DNA of 64,000 nucleotides from Solirubrobacter deserti (lineage in GTDB: Bacteria > Actinomycetota > Thermoleophilia > Solirubrobacterales > Solirubrobacteraceae): the NCBI RefSeq assembly GCF_027587175.1, contig NZ_JAPCID010000001.1, positions 186,001-250,000 on the forward strand, given 5' to 3'. The notes below the pieces were generated by a model. The model worked only from the letters and a program-made list of their open reading frames with translations, ran no database searches and had not been told where the DNA came from. The translations under genes were made by a program, and so were the position numbers. Shown one piece after another: positions 51,632-60,008 of this stretch (positions within the stretch are counted from its first letter, which is position 1; every line of letters starts with the position of its first letter).

Positions 51632-52918
51632 TCACGAGACCTCCGCGAACGCCGCCGCGGCCGCCTCGACGGTGCGGGCGATGTGGTCGGGCGTGTGCGC
51701 CGTGGAGGGGAACCAGGCCTCGAACTGCGACGCGGGCGGATAGACCCCGCGCGCCAGCAGCGCGCGGCACCAGGCGCCGTAGGTTTCGAGGTCGCACGCG
51801 GCCGCGCTCGTGTAGTCCGTGGGCGGCTCGGCGGCGAAGAAGACGGTCACCAGGCCGGTGGTCGAGGTGACCGAGACCGGGCGGTCGCCGGCGGCCTCGC
51901 GCAGGCCCTGCGCGAGCGCGTGGGTCGTGTTGGCCAGCGACATGTAGGCCTGCTCGTCGAGCAGGTTGAGCGTCGCGCGCCCGGCCGCGACCGCGAGCGG
52001 GTTGCCGCTCAGCGTGCCCGCTTGGTAGACGTCGCCGGCCGGCGCGATCCGCTCCATCAGCGCCACGGAGCCGCCGAACGCCGCCGCCGGGAGCCCGCCG
52101 CCGATGATCTTGCCCATGATCGTCAGGTCCGGCAGCACGCCCGTGAGCTCCTGCGCGCCGCCGGGCGCCACGCGGAAGCCCGTGATCACCTCGTCGAAGA
52201 CGAGCAGCGCGTCGTAGCCCGTGCACAGATCGCGCAGCAGCTCGAGGAAGCCGGGGGCGGGCGGGATCAGGCCCATGTTGGCCGGATAGGGCTCGACGAG
52301 CACGGCCGCGAACTCGTGCGCGGCGAACGCGGCGCGGACGGCCTCGGCGTCGTTCCAGGGCACGACGATCGTCGCCGCGGCGGCACCCTCGGTCACGCCA
52401 GGAGAGGCCGGGATGCCCTGCGTGGCGAGGCCGGAGCCGCCCGCGGCCAGCAGCCCGTCCACGTGGCCGTGGTAGGCGCCGGCGAACTTGAGCAGCTTCT
52501 CGCGCCCGGTCACGGCGCGCGCGAGCCGGATCGCGCTCATCGACGCCTCCGTGCCGGAGGACGTCATCCGCAGCATGTCCACGGACGGCATGCGCGCGCT
52601 CACCGCCTCCGCCAGCTCGACTTCGCCGGCGGTGGGAGCGCCGTAGGAGGTGCCGAGCGCCGCGGCGTCGGTCACCGCGGTCAGGATCTCCGGGTGCGCG
52701 TGCCCGTGGATCAGCGGTCCCCAGGAGCAGACGTAGTCGACGTAGACATTGCCGTCGACGTCCGTGAGCTCGGCGCCGGACGCGCGTTCCACGAAGATCG
52801 GATCGCGCCCGATCGCGCGCATCGCGCGCACGGGCGAGTTCACGCCGCCCGGGAGCACGTGCAGCGCCCGCCGGTAGAGCTCGGCCGAGCGCGTGTCCGA
52901 CAGCGAGGAGGCGCTCAT
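51632..52918 (-). CDS. hemL: glutamate-1-semialdehyde 2,1-aminomutase
   Basis: HemL makes 5-aminolevulinate from glutamate-1-semialdehyde, the C5 route to heme. The 428 residues show the opening LPGGVNSPVRAM, the PLP lysine in IMGKIIGGGLP, the FDEVITGFR aspartate and the tail DGRPVSVTSTTG (here as DRPVSVTSTTG). Its ATG overlaps the upstream gene stop by 4 bases. It belongs to a heme-quinol run with hemB and the AhbAB-like gene. Confidence 0.96.
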   Translation of the reverse strand: MSASSLSDTRSAELYRRALHVLPGGVNSPVRAMRAIGRDPIFVERASGAELTDVDGNVYVDYVCSWGPLIHGHAHPEILTAVTDAAALGTSYGAPTAGEVELAEAVSARMPSVDMLRMTSSGTEASMSAIRLARAVTGREKLLKFAGAYHGHVDGLLAAGGSGLATQGIPASPGVTEGAAAATIVVPWNDAEAVRAAFAAHEFAAVLVEPYPANMGLIPPAPGFLELLRDLCTGYDALLVFDEVITGFRVAPGGAQELTGVLPDLTIMGKIIGGGLPAAAFGGSVALMERIAPAGDVYQAGTLSGNPLAVAAGRATLNLLDEQAYMSLANTTHALAQGLREAAGDRPVSVTSTTGLVTVFFAAEPPTDYTSAAACDLETYGAWCRALLARGVYPPASQFEAWFPSTAHTPDHIARTVEAAAAAFAEVS

Positions 52919-53994
52919 CCGCCGTGTTCGGCTTCCCAGCGCTTGAAGTCGTCCGTGAAATACAGCATCCGGACCTTCTTGAACTCGGTGCTCGAGTACA
53001 GCGTCGCGCGCTCGGAGATGCCGGTGTCCTCCGCGATCTTGTCCAGGATCGCGTCGCACTCGTCCTTCGAGCGGCCGTGGGCCATCGTGAAGACGGAGTA
53101 CGGCCAGTCGGCGTAGGTGGGACGCTGGTAGCAGTGCGAGACGCCGCGGAAGGCGGCCATGCGGCGGCCCGTCTCGAGGATCTCGCCGTCCGGCACCGCC
53201 CACACGCCCATGCCGTTGGCGGAGAAGCCCGCGCGGCGGTGGAAGAGGATCGCGGCCACGCGGCGCAGCCCGCCGCGCTCCTGCAGCGACGCCAGCCTGG
53301 CCAGCACGTGATCCACGGGCAGCCCGAGCTTCTCGGCGGCCGGCGCGTAGGCGTCGCTGCGCACCGCCATCGGGCCCTGGGTGGCGCGGATGACCGCGAC
53401 GTCGAGGTCGTTGAGCTCGATCGGGTCCAGCTCCATCGGCTCGACCGCCTCGCCGGCGGTCTTGAGCGCGTCGGTGCCGCCCTCCATCTCCAGGTCCATG
53501 CGGATCTTGAACAGCTTCAGCGTCGGCAGCTGGCGGATCGACTCGGCGCCCGTCTTGGCCGCCATCACGTCCAGCGTGCCGTCCAGACCCAGGCGGCTGT
53601 CGGGCTCGACCGCGAGCGTGAACCACAGGTTGAACTCGTGGTTGCGCAGGTAGTTGTGCGTGACGCCCGGGTGGGAGTTGATGAACTGCGCCGCGCGGTG
53701 CGGGTGCTCGGCGTCGACCTTCGCCGCGACCAGCATCGACTCGTAGCCGAGCGCGCGCGTGTCGAAGATCGGCGTGATCTCGCGGATGATCCGCTTGTCG
53801 AGCAGGTACTGGACGCGCTCGAGCACCTCGTCCTCGCCGATGCCCGCCTTCTCCGCGACGCCCGCGAACGGGTCGGGCCGCAGCTCGAACGAGCCCTGCA
53901 TGAGGTTCAGGAGCTTCTTGTCGGTCTCGTCCAGCGGCACGGCCGAGCCGTCCTTGCGGGAGCGGACCTTGGACCGGGCTACGGGTTGAGCCAC
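52915..53994 (-). CDS. fused AhbA/AhbB-like siroheme decarboxylase (Lrp/AsnC fold)
   Basis: A 359-residue protein built of two AsnC-like halves. The first (about 20-170) has an HTH (AGIGEDEVLERVQYLLDK), FDTRALGYESMLVAAKV and VTHNYLRNHEFNLWFTL; the second (about 185-355) has a second HTH, GMGVWAVPDGEILETGRRMA and the RPTYADWPYSVFTMAHG motif with histidines and arginine that in AhbB bind siroheme. AhbA and AhbB are normally separate and act as a pair to make didecarboxysiroheme. A role as a heme-sensing regulator is also possible. Sits between hemB and hemL. Confidence 0.8.
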   Translation of the reverse strand: MAQPVARSKVRSRKDGSAVPLDETDKKLLNLMQGSFELRPDPFAGVAEKAGIGEDEVLERVQYLLDKRIIREITPIFDTRALGYESMLVAAKVDAEHPHRAAQFINSHPGVTHNYLRNHEFNLWFTLAVEPDSRLGLDGTLDVMAAKTGAESIRQLPTLKLFKIRMDLEMEGGTDALKTAGEAVEPMELDPIELNDLDVAVIRATQGPMAVRSDAYAPAAEKLGLPVDHVLARLASLQERGGLRRVAAILFHRRAGFSANGMGVWAVPDGEILETGRRMAAFRGVSHCYQRPTYADWPYSVFTMAHGRSKDECDAILDKIAEDTGISERATLYSSTEFKKVRMLYFTDDFKRWEAEHGG

Positions 53995-54956
53995 GTGGCG
54001 ACGTCCTTCGCGTGGTAGGTGATGATGATGTCGGCACCGGCGCGGCGGATGCCGGTGAGCGCCTCGAGCACGGCCGCCCGCTCGTCGAGCAGACCCTGCG
54101 CGGCGGCCACCTTGACCATGGCGTACTCGCCGCTCACGTTGTACGCGGCCACCGGCATGTTCGTCTCATCTTTGACGCGCCGGATGATGTCCAGGTACGG
54201 CAGCGCGGGCTTGACCATGACGATGTCGGCGCCCTCTTGGACGTCGAGCTTGGCCTCGCGCACCGCTTCGAGCGCGTTGGCCGGATCCATCTGGTAGCCC
54301 TTGCGATCGCCCGACTGGGGCGTGGAGTCCGCGGCGACGCGGAACGGCCCGTAGAACGCGGAGGCGAACTTCGCGCTGTAGGCGATGATCGGCGTCTCGG
54401 ACAGGCCGTGCTCATCGAGCGCGGCCCGCAGCGTGCCGACGCGCCCGTCCATCATGTCGCTGGGCGCGATCGCGTCCGCGCCGGCCGCGGCCTGCGAGAC
54501 CGCCGTGCGGGCGAGCAGGTCGAGCGTGAGGTCGTTGTCGACGACGCCGTCGTCGCGCAGCACGCCGCAGTGGCCGTGCGACGTGTACTCGCACAGGCAC
54601 AGGTCCGTGATGACCAAAAGGTCCGGGTGAGCGGCCTTGATCGCCCGCGTGGCGAGCTGGATCACGCCTTCGTCGTCGTAGGCGCCGGTGCCCTCGGGGT
54701 CCTTGCTGGCCGGCAGGCCGAACAGCAGCACGGCGGGGATGCCGAGCGCCTGGGCGATCCCGGCCTCCTCGACCACCCCGTCGATGCTGAGGTGGTCGAT
54801 CCCCGGGAGCTCCGGGATGGGCGTGCGCTTGGGCCCGTTCGCCACGACGAACATCGGGTACACGAGCTGGGAGACGCGCAGCTCGGTCTCGCGCACGAGG
54901 TCGCGCAGGACGCTCGTCTGCCTGAGGCGGCGCAGGCGGGTGGCGGGAAAAGCCAT
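53979..54956 (-). CDS. hemB: porphobilinogen synthase (ALA dehydratase)
   Basis: HemB condenses two aminolevulinates. The 325 residues start at ATG 54954-54956. The zinc-type cysteine cluster CLCEYTSHGHCG marks the zinc-dependent form; the Schiff-base lysines are in YSAKFASAFYGPFR and MVKPALPYLD. It begins the minus-strand heme run, 10 bases downstream of the AI-2E-type permease gene and overlapping the AhbAB-like gene by 16 bases. Confidence 0.96.
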   Translation of the reverse strand: MAFPATRLRRLRQTSVLRDLVRETELRVSQLVYPMFVVANGPKRTPIPELPGIDHLSIDGVVEEAGIAQALGIPAVLLFGLPASKDPEGTGAYDDEGVIQLATRAIKAAHPDLLVITDLCLCEYTSHGHCGVLRDDGVVDNDLTLDLLARTAVSQAAAGADAIAPSDMMDGRVGTLRAALDEHGLSETPIIAYSAKFASAFYGPFRVAADSTPQSGDRKGYQMDPANALEAVREAKLDVQEGADIVMVKPALPYLDIIRRVKDETNMPVAAYNVSGEYAMVKVAAAQGLLDERAAVLEALTGIRRAGADIIITYHAKDVATWLNP

Positions 54957-54966
54957 CAAGGTGAGG

Positions 54967-56259
54967 TTATCCCGGAGCCGTCGCCGAGGCCGCAGCCGCG
55001 CCCTCGCCGCCGAGCTCGGTGCCGCACGCCGGGCACTCCTCGGCGCCCAGGGCGATCGACGCACCACATTCCGGGCAGCGCTCCTTCGGCGGTGGCGGCT
55101 CGGCCGCCGGCAGGTCCCAGCGCTGGAACCGCGTGTGGCGGTGGAAGTAGACGACCGTCTCGCGCATGATCGCCGCCAGCGGGAGCGCGATGAACGCGCC
55201 GATGAAGCCCGCGATCTCGCCGCCCAGGAGCAACCCGAAGATGACGAGCAGGGGGTTGAGCTGCAGCGCCGAGCCGAACACGTTGGGCGCGACGACGTGC
55301 CCTTCGATCTGCTGCAGGCCGGTGAAGGCGATGATCAGCCAGACGGCGTCGAGCGGGTTGTCGCTGAGCGCCGCGATCAGCACGGGCGGGAACCCACCGA
55401 TCGCCGGACCGATGTACGGGATCAGCTCCGCGATCCCGAACCAGACGCCGAACGCGATCGCGTACTCCTTGCCCTCGGGGAAGATCCCGAACGAGCCGAG
55501 CACCCACAGCATCAGACCCGCGCTCGTGCCCATGATCACGCAGAACAGGAACTGGCCGCGCACCCAGCCGAACAGCGCGCCCTGGACGCGCGTCGGGAAG
55601 TCGTCCTCGGGCGAGCCGTCGCCGGGCGGCACCACGGCGCGGGCGATCGCGCCGATGCGGTCGCCGTAGATGAGCATGTAGATCGCCAGGACGATGATCA
55701 GGATCAGCGCGATGCTCGCCTCGACCAGGCGCGTGACCGCGTCGCGCGTGAAGCCGACGACCTCACCCGCGCCGCCCGTGAGCCGCTCGCCGATCGTCTG
55801 CAGCGCGCTCTCGCCCTCCTGCTTGACCTGGATGTCGATCCCGCGCCGGTCCAGCCAGTCCTGCAGGTCGGCGAGCGACTCGTTGGCGTCGTCGACGTAG
55901 CCCGGGATCTCGCGCTGCAGCGACGTCGCCTGGCTGGAGACCGGGTCGGCGAGCACGAAGCCGAGCCCGACGGCCAGCGCGACGACGCTTCCCATCACGA
56001 TCGCCACCGCCGGCCCGCGCGGGAGCCGGGCGCGCTGGACGAGCGTCACCAGCGGGTTCAGGAACAGCGCGATCAGGCCCGCGATGGTGAACAGCAGCAG
56101 GACGTGGCCGGCCTTCGAGAGCAGCAGGTAGGCGCCCGCGATGCTGACCGGGAGCAGCACGAGCTGGACCCAGCGCGGCACGAGCACCGGCTCCACCCGG
56201 GCAGGGGGCACTGGCGGGGGCGCGGACGTGGGCGGAGGCGGCGAACCCTCCTGCGACAT
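54967..56259 (-). CDS. AI-2E-family transporter with C-terminal zinc ribbon
   Basis: A 430-residue polytopic protein of the UPF0118/AI-2E exporter family (PerM/YdiK). After a proline-rich N-terminus about eight membrane segments follow, with the family signatures IYMLIYGDR and ELIPYIGPAIGGFPP, and QQIEGHVVAPNVFG. The extra C-terminal 40 residues carry two CPxCG knuckles (CPECGAS and CPACGTE), a zinc ribbon not typical of the family. It is upstream of hemB on the same strand. Confidence 0.9.
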   Translation of the reverse strand: MSQEGSPPPPTSAPPPVPPARVEPVLVPRWVQLVLLPVSIAGAYLLLSKAGHVLLLFTIAGLIALFLNPLVTLVQRARLPRGPAVAIVMGSVVALAVGLGFVLADPVSSQATSLQREIPGYVDDANESLADLQDWLDRRGIDIQVKQEGESALQTIGERLTGGAGEVVGFTRDAVTRLVEASIALILIIVLAIYMLIYGDRIGAIARAVVPPGDGSPEDDFPTRVQGALFGWVRGQFLFCVIMGTSAGLMLWVLGSFGIFPEGKEYAIAFGVWFGIAELIPYIGPAIGGFPPVLIAALSDNPLDAVWLIIAFTGLQQIEGHVVAPNVFGSALQLNPLLVIFGLLLGGEIAGFIGAFIALPLAAIMRETVVYFHRHTRFQRWDLPAAEPPPPKERCPECGASIALGAEECPACGTELGGEGAAAASATAPG

Positions 56260-56290
56260 GCCCCGACGATAGCTTCTGGGCATCACCAGC

Positions 56291-57055
56291 ATGCTCTTCA
56301 TCGGTGACGTCGTCGGCCGCGCCGGCCGACGCGTCCTGCGCGAGCTGCTCCCCGCCCTGCGCGAGGAGCTGGCGCCCGACTTCGTCGTCGTCAACGGCGA
56401 GAACGCCGCCCACGGGATCGGCATCACGCCCAAGGAGGCGGACGAGATCCTGCGGCTCGGCGCCGACGCCATCACGCTCGGCAACCACACCTACCGCCAC
56501 CGCGAGATCTGGCCGTATCTCGAACAGGAGCGCCGGATCGTGCGCCCGTACAACTACCTGCCCACGCAGCCCGGGCGCGGGACGACGGTCGTCGAGGCCG
56601 GGGGCAAGACGCTCGGCGTCGTGAACCTGTCGGGCGCCGTCCACCTGCAGGCGGGCTCCCCGCCGCTGGTCGCCGTCGACGCTGCGCTCAAGGAGGTCGC
56701 GCGCGCCGACCTGATCCTCGTGGACATGCACGCCGAGGTCACGAGCGAGAAGGTCGCCCTCGGCTGGTACCTGGACGGCAAGGTCACCGCGGTGGTGGGC
56801 ACGCACACGCACGTCCCGACCGCGGACGCCCGCGTGCTGCCGGGCGGGACCGCCTACATCACCGACGTCGGCATGACCGGCGCGCGCGGCGGCGTGATCG
56901 GCATGAAGAAGGAGCAGTCGATCGCGGTCATGCGCACGCACATGCCGATGCGCTACGAGCCGAGCGAGGTCGACCCCTGGCTGATGGGCGTCTACATCGA
57001 AGCCGAGGGGCGGCGCGCGACCCGCATCACGCAGATTCTCCGCAGCGGTAGTTGA
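56291..57055 (+). CDS. YmdB-family metallophosphoesterase
   Basis: A 254-residue calcineurin-like phosphoesterase of the TIGR00282 type (YmdB of Bacillus, a 2',3'-cyclic nucleotide phosphodiesterase). Metal ligands are visible as GDVVGRAG, NGENAAHG, LGNHTY, DMHAEVTSEK and GTHTHVPT. The start at ATG 56291 gives the classic LFIGDVVG opening. Divergent from the AI-2E gene. Confidence 0.95.
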   Translation: MLFIGDVVGRAGRRVLRELLPALREELAPDFVVVNGENAAHGIGITPKEADEILRLGADAITLGNHTYRHREIWPYLEQERRIVRPYNYLPTQPGRGTTVVEAGGKTLGVVNLSGAVHLQAGSPPLVAVDAALKEVARADLILVDMHAEVTSEKVALGWYLDGKVTAVVGTHTHVPTADARVLPGGTAYITDVGMTGARGGVIGMKKEQSIAVMRTHMPMRYEPSEVDPWLMGVYIEAEGRRATRITQILRSGS

Positions 57056-57110
57056 CGCCTGAGCGCTCGATCTGCGAGCGTCGCAGGGACACCCGACGGA
57101 GGAGGACCCG

Positions 57111-57848
57111 ATGCAGGTGCTGCGCCGCTCCATGGTGGGAACCGTCGTCGCGCTCGGCGTGACCGCGGGGATTGCATATGCCGCGATTCCGAGCGGGGAC
57201 GGGACGATCCACGCGTGCATGCTCAAGGAGGTCGGCACGATCCGCCTGATCGACCCCGGCAAGTCCGGGTTGCAGGGCAAGTGCTCCGGGCTCGAGACGA
57301 AGCTGACCTGGAACCAGAAGGGGCAGCCCGGCCCGGCCGGCCCGCAGGGCGAGCCCGGGCCGCGGGGCGAGACGGGTGCCGCCGGGCCGCAGGGCGCCAC
57401 GGGCCCTGCCGGGCCGCAGGGCGAGCCCGGGCCTCAGGGAGCGGCCGGGGCGACGGGCGCGACCGGGCCGCAGGGCGCCACGGGGCCGACCGGGCCGCGG
57501 GGTGAGACCGGCGCCCCCGGACCGCAGGGTCCCGCCGGCGTCAGCGGCCACCAGATCGTCTCGGCCGAGACCGACGTCGTGGCCGGCGGCGGGGTGACCG
57601 GTGTCCTCTACTGCCCGGAGGGCAAGAAGCCGACGGGCGGCGGCTGGCTCGTGGAGCCGGCCAACGCCGACGTGTCGATCTTCAGCAGCGGACCGTCCCA
57701 GGACGGCCGTGCGTGGACCGGCGGGGTGTTCAATCGGTCGGGCGTGAGCGCGCACATCCGCCTGTCGGTGATCTGCATGACCGCGACCGAGGGCGAGCAG
57801 GCCCTCACCCGCCGCGCGGGCGGACCGGTCTTCGCGCCGCTGGACTAG
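57111..57848 (+). CDS. secreted collagen-like protein
   Basis: A 245-residue exported protein with GGAGGAGGA before the ATG. A signal peptide (to about residue 24, IAYAAIP) is followed by a [18 protein letters not shown] module with cysteines, a collagen-like region of about 24 Gly-X-Y triplets (residues about 75-145), and a beta-rich C-terminal domain with two cysteines ([14 protein letters not shown]). The same modules occur in the gene at 31662. Upstream, CGCTCG/CGAGCG (57064-57080) is a hairpin. Convergent with the phosphatase by 4 bases. Surface or spore/coat role is speculative. Confidence 0.85.
   Translation: MQVLRRSMVGTVVALGVTAGIAYAAIPSGDGTIHACMLKEVGTIRLIDPGKSGLQGKCSGLETKLTWNQKGQPGPAGPQGEPGPRGETGAAGPQGATGPAGPQGEPGPQGAAGATGATGPQGATGPTGPRGETGAPGPQGPAGVSGHQIVSAETDVVAGGGVTGVLYCPEGKKPTGGGWLVEPANADVSIFSSGPSQDGRAWTGGVFNRSGVSAHIRLSVICMTATEGEQALTRRAGGPVFAPLD
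57325..57540 (+). repeat. Gly-X-Y collagen-coding repeat
   Basis: Nine-base periodic DNA coding for G-P-A/Q, G-P-Q, G-E-P/T and G-A-T triplets, more than twenty in a row. GEPGP and GATGP blocks recur identically, which favours slippage and strain-to-strain length change. Confidence 0.85.
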
Positions 57849-59311
57849 AGGCCGAAGTGGGACAGGACCATCGGGGTGATGTCCCGCAGCGCCCACTGCT
57901 CCTTGGACGCCTTCTCCGGCCCGGTGCCCGCCCAGATCAGGGCGGCGTTGGAGTCGTTGGCGTGCAGGGAGCCGTGGGAGCCGCCGCCGACGTGGTGGGC
58001 GCCGCCCCAGTCCAGGAACTCGTAGCCGGGGCGCGCGGAGGCGAGCACCTCGCCCGAGGTCGGGCAGCGCAGCGCGCTCCACACGCGGCCCAGCGCGTCC
58101 GGGTAGGTCGCGGAGCGGATCTGGTCGTCCTCGATCTTGAGGCCGAGCAGATCGAGGTCGCCCTCGACGCTCCAGCGGGCGCCGCGCGCGTCGACCAGGT
58201 CCCCGCGCGGCGCGAACCGGACCTCCTTGACGCCGCGGGCACGCTCGCCGCGCACGATCGCCTCGCCGTCCGGGTGGTCGCCCATCCGCATCACGAGGTC
58301 CACGCCCTCGAGCGCGAGCAGCGTGCGCTCGATGCGCGGGATCAGCTTGCGGCGGTTGTCGCGGTCGAGCACGTACACCTGCGCGGCGCGGGAGTTCGGG
58401 CAGACGGCGATCTCGTCGTCCTCGCGCGTGCGCTGGGCGGCGCGTAGGCCGAAGCCGTCGAACGCGCGGAAGAGGTCGATCTCGCCCTCCACCTTCGACT
58501 GCGAGTGGTCGCTGCAGACGATCACGGCGTGGTCCTCGAGGAACGCGTCGATGCCGCCGGCGGGCTCCATCATGCGCGCGATCTGCTTGTCGGCCGCCGC
58601 GATCGAGTCCACCTGGGCGAACGGGCCGTACTTGTGCGAGTGCGTGTCGTTGTCGGGCAGCGACAGCAGCAGGAAGTCGAACAGGTCCTTCTCCACCAGC
58701 ACCTCGGCGACGCAGCCCGAGTGCTGGTCGCGCACGCCCGGCAGGCCGAGCTGCGAGCGGCACGGCGTCTTCTGCGACGCGAACATGTCGGCGTAGAAGA
58801 GCTCCTTCGGCCCCCACGTCGGCAGGCCGAACGCCGTGTGCGCCAGGCGCGAGAGCGCCGTGCTGACCGACGGCTCGTGCCGGTGGCGGCCGCGGTACAT
58901 CAGGTACGTCGTGCCCGCGGTCCGGATCTCTTTGTCGTCGAGCGTCTCGAACACCGTCTGCACGTCCCGCGACAGGTGCTCGAGGTTCATGTTGTAGATC
59001 GTGTCCGTCAGCGACTGGCGGATGCCGAACGCCCGGCTGGCGCCGAAGCTCGTCCCGTACTCGACGTAGCGCTCCTCGCCCCGGTGCCACCAGTTCATCG
59101 CGGGGATCTCGTGCTCGGCGGGCCCCGTCCCGGTGGCGATCGACGCCGCGCACACGGGCGTGACCGACGGGAACGCCGCGACGCACTCGTCCGTGTACTG
59201 CCCCTGCTCGATCAGCCGCGCGAGCGTCGGCGCGCGGCCCGTGGCGACCGCCCGCTCGAGCATCGCGGGCTTCATCGCGTCGATGACCGCGAGGACCAAC
59301 TTCTTAGGCAT
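57845..59311 (-). CDS. alkaline-phosphatase-superfamily phosphodiesterase/pyrophosphatase-like protein
   Basis: A 488-residue hydrolase of the NPP/alkaline phosphatase superfamily. Metal and nucleophile sites are visible: [15 protein letters not shown] with the threonine nucleophile, a GGxxSH-type motif late in the protein ([13 protein letters not shown]), [10 protein letters not shown] and CSDHSQSK. No signal peptide, so it acts in the cytoplasm. The substrate (nucleotide, phospholipid or phosphonate) is not determined. ATG at 59311. A large hairpin precedes it (59326-59355). Confidence 0.87.
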   Translation of the reverse strand: MPKKLVLAVIDAMKPAMLERAVATGRAPTLARLIEQGQYTDECVAAFPSVTPVCAASIATGTGPAEHEIPAMNWWHRGEERYVEYGTSFGASRAFGIRQSLTDTIYNMNLEHLSRDVQTVFETLDDKEIRTAGTTYLMYRGRHRHEPSVSTALSRLAHTAFGLPTWGPKELFYADMFASQKTPCRSQLGLPGVRDQHSGCVAEVLVEKDLFDFLLLSLPDNDTHSHKYGPFAQVDSIAAADKQIARMMEPAGGIDAFLEDHAVIVCSDHSQSKVEGEIDLFRAFDGFGLRAAQRTREDDEIAVCPNSRAAQVYVLDRDNRRKLIPRIERTLLALEGVDLVMRMGDHPDGEAIVRGERARGVKEVRFAPRGDLVDARGARWSVEGDLDLLGLKIEDDQIRSATYPDALGRVWSALRCPTSGEVLASARPGYEFLDWGGAHHVGGGSHGSLHANDSNAALIWAGTGPEKASKEQWALRDITPMVLSHFGL

Positions 59312-59325
59312 GGCTCACCCCATCC

Positions 59326-59355
59326 GGGAGAATCGCCCTCTGGGCGATTGCTCCC
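59326..59355. other. strong 13-base hairpin between two minus-strand genes
   Basis: GGGAG-AATCGCCC / GGGCGATT-(G)-CTCCC around TCT gives 13 pairs with a single bulged base. No T-run follows on either strand, so it is either a weak terminator for the DUF4126 gene or a 5' leader structure of the phosphatase gene. A small GCCC-GAA-GGGC hairpin lies beside it (59367-59377). Confidence 0.6.
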
Positions 59356-59390
59356 AGCGAAACGAGCCCGAAGGGCGAGGCTTCGCGCAT

Positions 59391-59981
59391 CTACCTGAGG
59401 ATCCGCAGGCCCGCGTACTTCTCGCCCTGCCGGCGGCGGCCGCCCAGCATCAGCCACGCGAGGCCGATGAGGATCAGGACCGCGAGCGGCGGGAAGAGGA
59501 TCGAGAGGCCGGCGGCGAGCAGCGCGGCGCCTTCGGCGTAGACGGGCAGCGCGCCCTGGGCCTCGGCGTCGAGGCGGGCGCGCACGCGGCCGAACAGCGA
59601 GCGCGCGGCGGCGAAGCCGAGCGCGGCGGCGGCCGCGCCGACGGGGATGCCGGGCCACCAGTCGGCCGAGATGTCGTCCACCGACCCGGCCGCCTCGAGC
59701 GCCCCGAGGGCGAGCGCGAGCACCAGCAGCACGATCACCAACGGGTCACGTCCGCTCGTGTCGCCCCCGCGCCGGCGGTCGAGCACGCCGAAGACGGCGA
59801 CCAGGACGAGGATGGCCAGCAGGAATCCGGGCTGCTCCAGGAAAGAGAAGCTCGTGCCCTCGAAGTCGAGTCCGAGGTCGGCGGCGGCGAGCGCTCCCGT
59901 GAGGAGCACCGGCAGGAAAGGTCGGATCCCGATCGCCGCGGCGATGCCGAGACCCTGCAGGAGAGCAAGGAGATAGTCCAT
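59391..59981 (-). CDS. DUF4126-family membrane protein
   Basis: A 196-residue protein with about five hydrophobic helices and the opening MDYLLALLQGLGIAAAIGIRPFLP, the DUF4126 signature. It contains a loop with RRRGGDTSGRD and ends RRRQGEKYAGLRILR. Function unknown. The start at ATG 59979-59981 is 27 bases from the aminotransferase on the other strand, sharing a short bidirectional promoter region. Confidence 0.8.
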   Translation of the reverse strand: MDYLLALLQGLGIAAAIGIRPFLPVLLTGALAAADLGLDFEGTSFSFLEQPGFLLAILVLVAVFGVLDRRRGGDTSGRDPLVIVLLVLALALGALEAAGSVDDISADWWPGIPVGAAAAALGFAAARSLFGRVRARLDAEAQGALPVYAEGAALLAAGLSILFPPLAVLILIGLAWLMLGGRRRQGEKYAGLRILR

Positions 59982-60008
59982 GGGCGCGCTAGCGTTCGGT
60001 AGCGGGCG

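Noticed and set aside
57325-57540. Tandem repeat as possible CRISPR or satellite
   Set aside because: Period is nine bases and codes for Gly-X-Y collagen triplets.
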